Shown piece after piece: positions 50,455 to 59,460 of a stretch of DNA of 64,000 nucleotides. Within the stretch, counting starts at the first letter, position 1. The number at the start of each line of letters is the position of its first letter. The DNA is from Pseudosporangium ferrugineum (GTDB lineage: Bacteria > Actinomycetota > Actinomycetes > Mycobacteriales > Micromonosporaceae). A program made the position numbers and the translations under genes. Under the pieces are notes generated by a model, which was given only the letters and a program-made list of their open reading frames with translations, had not been told where the DNA came from and ran no database searches. The DNA lies in assembly GCF_003002065.1 (NCBI RefSeq), contig NZ_PVZG01000001.1:496001-560000 (forward strand). The letters are read 5' to 3'.

Positions 50455-52737
50455 CTACTCGTCGGTGAGGACGCCGCGGAAGGTGCGGCGCAGCGCCTGG
50501 GCCGCGGTGCTGCCGTGCACGGGTTCGCAGAAGTGGAAGCCCTGGCCGAAGCCGCAGCCCATGGCCGCGAGGATGCGGGCCTGGTCGGCCGTTTCGATGC
50601 CCTCGGCCACCACGTTCATCCGGAAGGCCATGCCCAGGCGGACGACCGCCTCGGCGACCGTACGGGCCTGGGGGTCGTCGGCGATGCCGGTGACGAACGA
50701 GCGGTCGATCTTGAGGATGTCGACCGGGAGGCGGCGCAGGTAGCTCAGCGCCGAGTAGCCCGTGCCGAAGTCGTCGACGGCGATGCTGATGCCCAGGTCG
50801 CGCAGGCTCTCGAGCCGGGCGACGATGTGCGCGTCCGGCTCCAGGATGACCGTCTCGGTCAGCTCGAGGACGAGGCGGTCCGCCGGGAAGCCGGTCTCCC
50901 GGAGGATGTTGCGGATCGTCTCGACCAGGGTCGCCTGCTGCACCTGCTTCGGCGACAGGTTCACGCTCAGGCGCAGGTGGTCGGTGTCCGGGACGGCGTC
51001 GCGCCAGCGGGCGGCCTCGCGGCACGCCTCGCGCAGCACCCACTCGCCCAGCGGCACGATCGCGCCGGTCTCCTCGGCGAGGTCGATGAACTCGCTCGGG
51101 GCGAGCAGGCCGCGCTCCGCGTGCCGCCAGCGGACCAGCGCCTCCACGGCGACGACGTGGCCGGTGGAGAGGTCGACGGCCGGCTGGTAGAGCACGACCA
51201 GGTTGCCGTCGTCGATCGCCTGGCGCAGCTCGGTGTCGCGGGCGCGGGTGTCGAGCTCGGCGGTGAAGAGCTCGTAGCGGCCCCGGCCGGCGCGCTTGGC
51301 GGCGTACATGGCGGTGTCGGCGTGCTGCAGCAGCGTCTCGCCCTCGGGGGTGAGATCGTCGCGGACCGCCACGCCGATGCTGGCCTCGACGCCGACCACG
51401 TGCGGACCGAAGATCACCGGGGTGCGCAGCGCGTCCACCAGCCGCTCGGCGATGCGCGCCGCGGCCGCCCGGTCGGGCAGGTTGTGCAGGATGACCGCGA
51501 ACTCGTCGCCGCCGAGGCGCCCGGCGGTGTCCCCGGCGCGCAGCACCGAGCGCAGCGACGCGGCGACCGCGGAGAGCACGGCGTCGCCGGCGTCGTGGCC
51601 GTACCGGTCGTTGATGGGCTTGAAGTGGTCCAGGTCGATGACCATCACGGCGGTGTGCCGGCCCTCGCGCAGCGGCTGGGCGCCGAGCTCGGCCAGGCGC
51701 TCGGTGACCAGGGTGCGGTTGGCCAGCCCGGTCAGCACGTCGGTGATCGCGAGCTGGCGGTTCTCCCGTACGGCGTACATCTGCCGGGCGACGACCAGCG
51801 CGGTCAGCAGCACCGCCCCGATGATCATGCCGCCGAACGGGTACATGCCCTGCTCCCGGGCGAGGAGCCCGAGCAGGCCGTAGGCGAGCGCGATGGCGCC
51901 GTACGGAAGCCAGTTGATCGGGGCGCGACGGCCCGGCAGCGGCTCACCGCCGACCCGGCCGTAACGGTGCTGGCGGTGCGCGGCCAGGGTGAACAGGTAG
52001 CAGCCGGTCAGCCAGAACAGGTCCGGCCACGTGCCGCCCACGAACCCGGCGTGCACCTGGACGTAGCCGTAGTACACGTCCGCGACGACGTACGCCGCGA
52101 CGCCGGCGGCCAGCAGCCGGATCGGCACCTGTGCGGTCGCGGAACGCCGCAGCAGCACCGTCGCGAGCGCCACCACCAGCAGCAGGTCCCCGACCGGTAG
52201 CGCGGCCGAGTACGCGATCTCCGCCGGCGAGGCGTCCACGCCCATCACGAGCTGACCGAGCAGCAGGTACCAGAGCACCATGAACGAGCTGGCCCCGACG
52301 ATCAGCGCATCGAGCGCGAGCTTGATCCGGTCCCGCCGGGTGCGGCGGGTGCCGGGCAGCAGGAGCAGGCCGGTGAACAGCAACGGTACGAAGGCCAGGA
52401 ACCCGTAGTCGGCGAACGACGGATACGAGTACGTGTGCAGGACGGCGTCCTCGACGAACCAGGACGTGTGCGCGACCAGCTGGCAGAAGAACGCGGCCGT
52501 GATGAACTGCCAGGCCAGCCGGGTGCGGGCGTCCCGGGTGCCGCGGCGTACCACCCGCACGCCCAGCACGGTGAAGAGCAGGGCCAGGGGCGGGTAGATG
52601 CCGTCGGCGACGTACACGCGGAGGGTCTCGCTGCCCCACCCGCCGACGTACCAGACGAGGAACGCCGCCAGCAGCACACCGCTGCCGGCGACGGCCGCGT
52701 CGGCCGCACGATCCCCGAGGTCCCGCCTGTTCGTCAC
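50455..52737 (-). CDS. Membrane GGDEF-EAL cyclic-di-GMP signalling protein
   Basis: About 760 aa. The N-terminal half has roughly eight to ten membrane helices (for example GVLLAAFLVWYVGGW, YGFLAFVPLLFTGLLLLPG, YGAIALAYGLLGLL). A GGDEF domain follows with the active GGDEF site (RLGGDEFAVIL) and DLDHFKPINDRYGHDAGD, then an EAL domain with VEALVRWRH, VLELTET, DDFGTGYSALSYLRRLPVDI, KIDRSF and VVAEGIET, all catalytic motifs being present. It can both make and break cyclic-di-GMP. GTG 52737 is the start chosen; the frame extends to 52824. It is divergent from the POT transporter. Confidence 0.88.
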   Translation of the reverse strand: MTNRRDLGDRAADAAVAGSGVLLAAFLVWYVGGWGSETLRVYVADGIYPPLALLFTVLGVRVVRRGTRDARTRLAWQFITAAFFCQLVAHTSWFVEDAVLHTYSYPSFADYGFLAFVPLLFTGLLLLPGTRRTRRDRIKLALDALIVGASSFMVLWYLLLGQLVMGVDASPAEIAYSAALPVGDLLLVVALATVLLRRSATAQVPIRLLAAGVAAYVVADVYYGYVQVHAGFVGGTWPDLFWLTGCYLFTLAAHRQHRYGRVGGEPLPGRRAPINWLPYGAIALAYGLLGLLAREQGMYPFGGMIIGAVLLTALVVARQMYAVRENRQLAITDVLTGLANRTLVTERLAELGAQPLREGRHTAVMVIDLDHFKPINDRYGHDAGDAVLSAVAASLRSVLRAGDTAGRLGGDEFAVILHNLPDRAAAARIAERLVDALRTPVIFGPHVVGVEASIGVAVRDDLTPEGETLLQHADTAMYAAKRAGRGRYELFTAELDTRARDTELRQAIDDGNLVVLYQPAVDLSTGHVVAVEALVRWRHAERGLLAPSEFIDLAEETGAIVPLGEWVLREACREAARWRDAVPDTDHLRLSVNLSPKQVQQATLVETIRNILRETGFPADRLVLELTETVILEPDAHIVARLESLRDLGISIAVDDFGTGYSALSYLRRLPVDILKIDRSFVTGIADDPQARTVAEAVVRLGMAFRMNVVAEGIETADQARILAAMGCGFGQGFHFCEPVHGSTAAQALRRTFRGVLTDE

Positions 52738-52842
52738 GCCGGACCATCGACCGCGGCCCGGCCGGCTTGAGGAAACCTTGAGTCGCCTTCCGTACGCGCG
52801 AACGCCGTTTACCGCTCTCCGCACCGCGGGTAGTCCCCTCTG

Positions 52843-54300
52843 ATGACGACGCAGCAGGCTCCCCGCCGCGACCGGACCTTCTTCGGCCAGCCACCGGTGC
52901 TGGCGAACCTCTTCGGCGTCGAGCTGTGGGAGAGGTTCTCCTTCTACGGCATGCAGGGAATCCTGCTCATCTATCTCTACTACGGCGCGGCCGAGGGCGG
53001 CCTCGGGCTGTCCGAGGCGACCGCGACGAGCATCGTAGGCGCGTACGGCGGCGCGGTCTATCTATCGACGATCCTCGGTGCCTGGGCGGCCGACCGCCTC
53101 CTCGGCCCGGAACGGGTGCTGTTCCTCAGCGCGATCCTGGTCATGGCGGGGCACGTGAGCCTCGCCGTGTTGCCGGGTCTCGCCGGTGTCACGGCCGGCC
53201 TGATCCTCATCGCGATCGGCAGCGGCGGCGTGAAGGCCAACGCCACCTCCCTGGTCGGCACCCTGTACGACGAGCACGACGAGCGGCGCGACGCCGGGTT
53301 CTCGCTGTTCTACCTCGGCATCAACCTCGGCGCGCTGGTCGGGCCGCTGCTCACCGGCCTGCTGCAGAAGTCGTGGGGCTTCCACTGGGGCTTCGGGCTC
53401 GCCGCGCTCGGCATGGCCGCCGGGCTGATCCAGTACGCGCTCGGCCGCAAGCGGCTCACCGGCGACGCTCGCGCCGTACCGAATCCCCTGCCGCGCCGGA
53501 AACTCCTGCCGGTCGCGCTGGTCGCCGCGGCCGCGGTCGCGGTCGTCGTGGTCCTGGCCGTCACCGGGGTGCTACGGGCCGGATACCTGTCGAACGTGGT
53601 GATCGTGCTGAGCGCCCTGGCGGCGGTCGCGTACTTCGTGGTGATCCTCAGCAGCCGCAGGATCACCGCGGTGGAGCGCCGCCGGGTGATCGCGTTCATC
53701 CCGATGTTCGTGGCGAGCGCCGTCTTCTGGTCGCTGTACCAGCAGCAGTTCACGGTGGTGACGATCTACTCCGACCAGCGCCTGGACCGCGACCTGTTCG
53801 GCTGGGAGATGCCGGTCTCCTGGGTCCAGTCGATCAACCCGGTCTTCATCATCGTGCTCTCCGGCGTCTTCGCCGCCCTCTGGACCCGCCTCGGACCCCG
53901 CCAGCCGGGCACGCCGATCAAGTTCGCCGCCGGAACCGTGATCATGGGCGTCGCGTTCCTGCTCTTCCTGCCGCTCGCCGGCGGCGGCCCGAACAGCGCG
54001 CCGCTGCTCGCGCTGGCCGGCATCCTGCTCGTCTTCACCGTCGCCGAGCTGCTGCTGTCCCCGGTCGGCCTGTCGTTGTCGACCAAGCTCGCGCCCGCCG
54101 CCTTCCACACCCAGATGGTGGCGCTCTTCTTCCTCTCGGTGGCCCTCGGCACCGCCGCCTCCGGCAGCCTGGCGAACTACTACAGCGAATCCCACGAGGC
54201 CGCGTACTTCGGCCTTCTCGGCCTGGTCGCGATCGTGATCGGGGCGGCGCTCGCGCTCGCCGCCAGGCCGATCGGCCGGCTGATGAGCGGCGTCCGCTGA
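52843..54300 (+). CDS. POT/PTR2-family peptide transporter
   Basis: 485 aa, 12-14 membrane helices. The POT signature ELWERFSFYGMQGILLIYLY (ExxERxxxYG) is at residues 27-46, then AWAADRLLGPERVLFLSAIL and FSLFYLGINLGALVGPLLTG. Imports di- and tripeptides with protons. The extended C-terminal helices and a substantial cytoplasmic loop (about residues 205-230) match bacterial members. The gene is followed by a terminator that overlaps its stop codon. Together with the extracellular proteases in this window it would help harvest peptides. Confidence 0.93.
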   Translation: MTTQQAPRRDRTFFGQPPVLANLFGVELWERFSFYGMQGILLIYLYYGAAEGGLGLSEATATSIVGAYGGAVYLSTILGAWAADRLLGPERVLFLSAILVMAGHVSLAVLPGLAGVTAGLILIAIGSGGVKANATSLVGTLYDEHDERRDAGFSLFYLGINLGALVGPLLTGLLQKSWGFHWGFGLAALGMAAGLIQYALGRKRLTGDARAVPNPLPRRKLLPVALVAAAAVAVVVVLAVTGVLRAGYLSNVVIVLSALAAVAYFVVILSSRRITAVERRRVIAFIPMFVASAVFWSLYQQQFTVVTIYSDQRLDRDLFGWEMPVSWVQSINPVFIIVLSGVFAALWTRLGPRQPGTPIKFAAGTVIMGVAFLLFLPLAGGGPNSAPLLALAGILLVFTVAELLLSPVGLSLSTKLAPAAFHTQMVALFFLSVALGTAASGSLANYYSESHEAAYFGLLGLVAIVIGAALALAARPIGRLMSGVR

Positions 54301-54333
54301 CCCCGGCCCCGCAGCACCGTCCGGGGTCAGCGG
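54294..54333 (+). terminator. 13-bp-stem terminator overlapping the POT stop codon
   Basis: CCGCTGACCCCGG pairs perfectly with CCGGGGTCAGCGG across a 14-nt loop; the stop TGA lies within the 5' arm. Confidence 0.85.
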
Positions 54334-54426
54334 CCCGCCGGCCGTCCCGGGCCACCCCGGCCTGCAGGCCGTTGCGGGCGGTCCGGGAAAATGGGCCCGA
54401 GCGTACGAGGACGGAAGTTGGGGATC

Positions 54427-56154
54427 GTGGCAGAAGCAGCAGCAGCCGTCGACTGGGTGAGCCGGTTCGCCGACGAGGTGATCGCCGAGGCGCAGCGCCG
54501 CTCGCCGGGCAAGCCGGTGGTGTGCGCGTCCGGGCTGAGCCCGTCCGGGCCGATCCACCTGGGCAACCTGCGGGAGGTGATGACCCCGCACCTGGTCGCG
54601 GACGAGATCCGCCGGCGCGGGCACGAGGTCGTGCACCTCATCTCGTGGGACGACTACGACCGGTTCCGCAAGGTGCCGGCCGGCATCGACGCGTCCTGGG
54701 CCGAGCACATCGGCAAGCCGCTGACCGCGGTCCCGGCCCCGCCCGGCAGCCGCTTCCCCAACTGGGCCGAGCACTTCAAGGCCGCGATGATCGACTCGCT
54801 GGCCGAGCTCGGCGTCGACTACCGGGGCATCTCGCAGACGGAGATGTACACGTCGGGGGCGTACCGGGAACAGATCCTGCTGGCCATGCGCGAGCGCGGC
54901 CGCATCGACGCGATCCTGGACCGCTACCGCACCAAGGGCCGCACCGGCCCCGCGCCGAAGCAGAACGCCAAGCTCGACGCGGCCGACGCCGCTGCCGCCG
55001 CCGAGGCCGCCGAGGGGTCCGGCGCCGCGGACGAGGACGACGGTACGGCGAGCACCGGCTACTACCCGTACAGGCCGTACTGCGGTCAGTGCGGCAAGGA
55101 CACCACGACGGTCACCGGGTACGACGACGCGACGACCGCGATGACGTACGTGTGCGCCGACGGCTTCACCGAGACCGTGCTGCTCAGCGAGTTCGACCGC
55201 GGCAAGCTCGTGTGGAAGGTCGACTGGCCGATGCGGTGGGCGTACGAGGGCGTGCACTTCGAGCCGTCCGGCGTCGACCACTCGTCGCCCGGCTCGTCGT
55301 TCGTCGTCGGCGGCCAGATCGTCACCGAGATCTTCGGCGGCGCCCAGCCGATCGGCCCCATGTACGCGTTCGTCGGCATCAGCGGCATGGCCAAGATGTC
55401 CAGCTCCCGCGGCGCGGTCCCGACCCCGGCGGACGCCCTCGCCATCATGGAGGCGCCGCTGCTGCGCTGGATGTACGCCCGCCGCCGCCCGAACCAGGCG
55501 TTCAAGGTGGCCTTCGACGCGGAGATCCAGCGCCTGTACGACGAGTGGGACGCCCTCGAGGCGAAGATCGCCGCCGGCACCGCGGCCCCCGCCGACGAGG
55601 CCGCCCACGACCGTGCCGTCCGTACGGCCACGGTCACCCTGCCGCGCACCCCCCTGCCGGTCGCCTACCGCACCCTCGCCTCGATCGTGGACATCACCAC
55701 CGGCCACGACGAGCAGACCCTGCGGATCCTGCGCGACCTCGACCCGGAGCGCCCGGTCACCGATCTGGCCCAGGTCCGCCCCCGCCTCGACAAGGCCCAG
55801 ACCTGGGTGAACACCCAACTCGCGGCGGACGCCCGCACCCAGGTCCGCACCGAACCGGACAAGGACCTCCTCGCCACCCTCGACGACGACCAGCGCGAAT
55901 CCCTGCGGCTGCTGGCGGCGGGCCTCGACGCCAACTGGTCGCTGGAGGGGCTGACGACGCTCGTCTACGGCGTACCGAAGGTCATGGCGGGCCTCCCGCC
56001 GGACACGAAGCCGACGCAGGAGCTGAAGGTCGCGCAGCGGTCGTTCTTCGTGCTGATCTACCGGCTGCTGATCGGCAAGGAGACCGGGCCGCGGCTGCCC
56101 ACGCTGCTGCTGGCGGTGGGCGCGGACCGCATCCGCACGCTGATCGGCGGCTGA
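54427..56154 (+). CDS. lysS: Class I lysyl-tRNA synthetase
   Basis: 575 aa. Class I signatures: HLGN at residue 44 (SPSGPIHLGNLREVMTPHLV) and KMSSS at residue 323 (GMAKMSSSRG). Cys-rich insertion PYCGQCGKDTTTV and VCADGFTE is the zinc-binding element. This enzyme charges tRNA-Lys with lysine; bacterial LysRS is usually class II, but a class I enzyme occurs in some actinomycetes, spirochaetes and archaea. GTG 54427 fits the family start. An Ala/Glu insertion (AADAAAAAEAAEG) around residue 190 is actinomycete-specific low complexity. Confidence 0.92.
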   Translation: MAEAAAAVDWVSRFADEVIAEAQRRSPGKPVVCASGLSPSGPIHLGNLREVMTPHLVADEIRRRGHEVVHLISWDDYDRFRKVPAGIDASWAEHIGKPLTAVPAPPGSRFPNWAEHFKAAMIDSLAELGVDYRGISQTEMYTSGAYREQILLAMRERGRIDAILDRYRTKGRTGPAPKQNAKLDAADAAAAAEAAEGSGAADEDDGTASTGYYPYRPYCGQCGKDTTTVTGYDDATTAMTYVCADGFTETVLLSEFDRGKLVWKVDWPMRWAYEGVHFEPSGVDHSSPGSSFVVGGQIVTEIFGGAQPIGPMYAFVGISGMAKMSSSRGAVPTPADALAIMEAPLLRWMYARRRPNQAFKVAFDAEIQRLYDEWDALEAKIAAGTAAPADEAAHDRAVRTATVTLPRTPLPVAYRTLASIVDITTGHDEQTLRILRDLDPERPVTDLAQVRPRLDKAQTWVNTQLAADARTQVRTEPDKDLLATLDDDQRESLRLLAAGLDANWSLEGLTTLVYGVPKVMAGLPPDTKPTQELKVAQRSFFVLIYRLLIGKETGPRLPTLLLAVGADRIRTLIGG

Positions 56155-56367
56155 CCGGGAGGCGGCACGTCCCGGCTCGGGCCACCCGGGCGCCCGGCTT
56201 CCCGGCGCCCGGCTCGCGGTCGGCCGGGCGGCGGGGCGGGCGAGGGCGAAGCGACCGGGAAGCCTGCCACCGTCATCGGGCCGATCAGCAGCGGGGAGCC
56301 GGCGAGCAAGGGGTTTCGGAGGGTGGAATTCTTTGCGAGGCTTTCGTAAGGGATTTCAGGGTCTACA

Positions 56368-57429
56368 GTGACGGCCATGCGCGCACGACTCTCCGACATC
56401 GCGCGCCAGGCCGAGGTCAGCGAGGCGACGGTGTCGCGGGTGCTCAACGACCGGCCCGGCGTGTCCGCCGACACCCGGCAGGCGGTGCTCACCGCCCTCG
56501 ACGTCCTCGGCTACGAGCGGCCCGAAAGACTCCGCAAACGCAGTGCGGGCCTCGTCGGGCTCATCGTCCCCGAGCTGGAGAACCCGATCTTCCCGGCCTT
56601 CGCGCAGACCATCGAGTCGGCGCTGTCGCAGTCCGGCTTCACCCCGGTGCTGTGCACCCAGACGCCGGGCGGCGTCACCGAGGACGAGTATGTCGAGATG
56701 CTGCTGGACCGGCAGGTCTCCGGGATCGTGTTCGTCTCCGGCCTGCACGCCGACACCACCGCCGACCACGAGCGCTACCGGCGGCTGGTGGACCGCCCGC
56801 TGCCGGTCGTGCTGATCAACGGGTACGCCGAGGGCCTGGACGCCCCGTTCATCTCGTGCGACGACCGGCTGGCCGGCGAGCTGGCGGTCAACCACCTGGT
56901 CGCGCTCGGGCACCGGCGGATCGGCTTCGTCTCCGGCCCGGACCGGTTCCTCAACGTGCAGCGCAAGCTCGACGGATACCGTACGGCCATGCGCCGCGAG
57001 CTCGGCGTGCCCGACCGGGAGCTCGACGACCTGGTGGCCCTGACCCTGTTCGGCGTCGAGGGCGGCGAGGTGGCGGCCGGGCAGCTCCTGGCGCGCGGCG
57101 TCACGGGCATCGTGTGCGGCTCCGACCTGATGGCGCTGGGCGCGATCCGGGCGGCCCGGCGGCGCGGCCTCACCGTGCCGCGGGACGTGTCGGTGGTGGG
57201 CTTCGACGACTCGCCGCTGATCGCGTTCACCGACCCGCCGCTGACCACCCTGCGCCAGCCCGTGGCGGCGATGGGCAACGCGGCCATCCGGCAGCTCGTG
57301 GACGAGATCAACGGGCACGGCGCGCCCCGGTCGGAGTACGTCTTCCCGCCCGAGCTGGTGGTCCGGGGGTCGACGGCCATCAACAAGAGCGACCGCGGGC
57401 CGGACAGCCTGACGGTTCCGGCCGCCTGA
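56368..57429 (+). CDS. LacI-family repressor, MalR-like
   Basis: 353 aa. The helix-turn-helix LSDIARQAEVSEATVSRVLN is followed by the hinge and effector domain (AGLVGLIVPELENPIFPAFA, VVGFDDSPLIAFTDPPLTTL). The sequence follows the Streptomyces MalR group, which represses maltose and starch genes. GTG 56368 is used because CAGGG lies 6 bp upstream; ATG 56377 is three codons later. Position directly before an alpha-amylase gene supports this role. Palindromic LacI-type sites occur in the intervening promoter. Confidence 0.88.
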   Translation: MTAMRARLSDIARQAEVSEATVSRVLNDRPGVSADTRQAVLTALDVLGYERPERLRKRSAGLVGLIVPELENPIFPAFAQTIESALSQSGFTPVLCTQTPGGVTEDEYVEMLLDRQVSGIVFVSGLHADTTADHERYRRLVDRPLPVVLINGYAEGLDAPFISCDDRLAGELAVNHLVALGHRRIGFVSGPDRFLNVQRKLDGYRTAMRRELGVPDRELDDLVALTLFGVEGGEVAAGQLLARGVTGIVCGSDLMALGAIRAARRRGLTVPRDVSVVGFDDSPLIAFTDPPLTTLRQPVAAMGNAAIRQLVDEINGHGAPRSEYVFPPELVVRGSTAINKSDRGPDSLTVPAA

Positions 57430-57629
57430 ACCGATCGTTAAGTTGATCTTTGAAAGTTATTGCGGGCCCCTCGGAGCGGGCTCGCCGCCGTGAGCTGCAC
57501 TTTCCGCCGACCGGGCGATAACGTCCCCGATCCGGGCTGGAAGCGATACCCGACATCCCGGGCCAAAGACGCACCCGCATCGAACGACTTCTCTTTACGG
57601 GTTCGAAACACGCTGCTAACTTTCCTCCA

Positions 57630-57639
57630 CTTGCGCAAG
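57630..57639. promoter_or_regulatory. LacI-type half-symmetric operator before the amylase gene
   Basis: CTTGCGCAAG, a perfect 10-bp palindrome with the central CG typical of LacI-family operators, 37 bp upstream of the amylase ATG. A second element, TAACTTTC (57617-57624), lies just upstream and is the exact inverted complement of GAAAGTTA at 57452-57459, near the start of the 247-bp gap. MalR from the gene upstream is the obvious candidate to bind here. Confidence 0.55.
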
Positions 57640-57676
57640 AAGTTTCATCCGCTCCCCGCGCCCCTGGAGGCTTCCC

Positions 57677-59458
57677 ATGCGTATCCGACCGGTCGTCGCC
57701 GCCGCGGCGACCACCCTGCTCGCGACGGCCCTGCTGGCCGTCGGCGCCGCCCACCGGGGCGACCGCGCCGAGGCCTCCCCCGCCTCGCCCGGCGCCAAGG
57801 ACGTCATCGTGCACCTCTTCGAATGGCCGTGGTCGTCGGTCGCGAACGAGTGCACCACCGTGCTCGGCCCCAAGGGCTTCGGCGGGGTCCAGGTCTCCCC
57901 GCCGCAGGAACACGTCGTCCTGCCCTCCGCGGGATACCCGTGGTGGCAGGACTACCAGCCGGTCAGCTACCAGCTCACCACCCGCCGCGGCGACCGGGCC
58001 GCGTTCGCCGGCATGGTGCGGGCGTGCCACGCCGCCGGGGTGAAGATCTACGTGGACGCGGTGGTCAACCACATGGCCGGGGGCGCGTCGACCGGCAACG
58101 GCAGCGGGGGCTCCGGATACTCGCAGTACGCGTACCCGGCGGTGCCCTACGGCAGCGGGGACTTCCACCACTGCGGGCGCAACGGCAACGACGACATCGC
58201 CAACTGGGGCGACCGCTGGGAGATCCAGAACTGTGAACTGGTCGACCTGTCGGACCTGAAGACCGAATCGTCCTACGTACGCGGGAAGCTCACGGCGTAC
58301 CTGAACGATCTGGTGTCCCTCGGGGTGGACGGTTTCCGGGTGGACGCGGCGAAGCACCTGCCCGCCGCCGACCTCGCCGCGATCGTCGACCCCGTCGCCG
58401 GCGACCCGTACGTGTTCTCCGAGGTCATCGAGGGCGGCAGCGGCGAGCCCACCCCCGAGGAGTACGCGGGCCTCGGCGACGTCACCGAGTTCCGCTACGG
58501 CGACGTGGTCGGCGGCGCCTTCCGGGACGGGAACCTGTCCGGGCTCGACGGCCTGGCCGCCCGGATGCGCCTGGGGTCGGCGGACGCGGTGGCGTTCGTG
58601 GACAACCACGACACCCAGCGCAACGGCCGGGCGAAGCTGACCTACAAGGACGGCGCCCCGTACGCGCTCGCCGAGGCGTTCATGATCGCCTGGCCGTACG
58701 GTGTCCCGCAGGTCATGTCGAGCTTCACCTTCAGCAACCCCGAGGCCGGTCCGCCGGCCGCCGGCAACGGCACCACCACCGCGGTGAGCTGCGGAAACGG
58801 GTGGCAGTGCGAGCACCGCGCGCGGACCACCGCCAACATGGTGGCGCTGCGCAACGCCGCCTCGGGCGCCGCGGTCACCAACTGGTGGAGCAACGGCTCG
58901 AACCAGATCGGCTTCGGGCGGGGCAGCGCGGCGTACGTGGCCTTCAACCGCTCCGGGTCGGCGCTCACCCGTACGTTCCAGACGTCGCTGCCCGCGGGCA
59001 CCTACTGCGACGTGATGGCCGGGGACCACGCGGGAGGGTCGTGTTCCGGGCCGGCGTACACGGTGAACGCCGCCGGCCAGGTGACCGCCACCGTGGCGGC
59101 GAACTCGGCGCTGGCGCTGCACGTGGGCGCCCGGGGCACCGGCTCCACCCCGGACGGGTGCCCGTCCGCCGCGGTCTCCTTCGCCGCGACCGCGACCACG
59201 ACCTGGGGTCAGAACGTCTTCGTCACCGGCAACACGGCGGCGCTGGGCAACTGGAACCCGGCCGCCGCGGTCCCGCTCTCGTCGGCGTCGTACCCGGTGT
59301 GGACGGCCACCGTGTCCCTGCCGGGCGGCACCGCGGTGCAGTACAAGTACATCAAGAAGGAGGGCTCGGCCGTGGTCTGGGAGAGCGACCCGAACCGCAG
59401 CCGCACCACGCCCTCGGCGGCGCCGTGCTCCGCCACCTGGAGTGACAGCTGGCGCTGA
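57677..59458 (+). CDS. Secreted alpha-amylase with C-terminal starch-binding domain
   Basis: 593 aa. Signal peptide (MRIRPVVAAAATTLLATALL, cleavage near HRGDRAEA). GH13 catalytic residues are Asp223 (GFRVDAAKH), Glu249 (FSEVIEG) and Asp312 (FVDNHDTQ); VDAVVNHMAG is the first conserved block. After a beta domain (ALTRTFQTSLPAGTYCDVMA) comes a CBM20 starch-binding domain (about 490-593) with TTTWGQNVFVTGNTAALGNW and YKYIKKEGSAVVWESDPNRS. Hydrolyses starch outside the cell. GGAGG sits 7 bp before the ATG. Paired with the LacI regulator upstream. Confidence 0.95.
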   Translation: MRIRPVVAAAATTLLATALLAVGAAHRGDRAEASPASPGAKDVIVHLFEWPWSSVANECTTVLGPKGFGGVQVSPPQEHVVLPSAGYPWWQDYQPVSYQLTTRRGDRAAFAGMVRACHAAGVKIYVDAVVNHMAGGASTGNGSGGSGYSQYAYPAVPYGSGDFHHCGRNGNDDIANWGDRWEIQNCELVDLSDLKTESSYVRGKLTAYLNDLVSLGVDGFRVDAAKHLPAADLAAIVDPVAGDPYVFSEVIEGGSGEPTPEEYAGLGDVTEFRYGDVVGGAFRDGNLSGLDGLAARMRLGSADAVAFVDNHDTQRNGRAKLTYKDGAPYALAEAFMIAWPYGVPQVMSSFTFSNPEAGPPAAGNGTTTAVSCGNGWQCEHRARTTANMVALRNAASGAAVTNWWSNGSNQIGFGRGSAAYVAFNRSGSALTRTFQTSLPAGTYCDVMAGDHAGGSCSGPAYTVNAAGQVTATVAANSALALHVGARGTGSTPDGCPSAAVSFAATATTTWGQNVFVTGNTAALGNWNPAAAVPLSSASYPVWTATVSLPGGTAVQYKYIKKEGSAVVWESDPNRSRTTPSAAPCSATWSDSWR

Positions 59459-59460
59459 GC

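Noticed and set aside
52926..57446. 1506-codon open frame on the + strand
   Set aside because: It runs through the POT transporter, lysS and LacI genes in a wrong frame, with Arg/Pro/Ala-rich nonsense translation.
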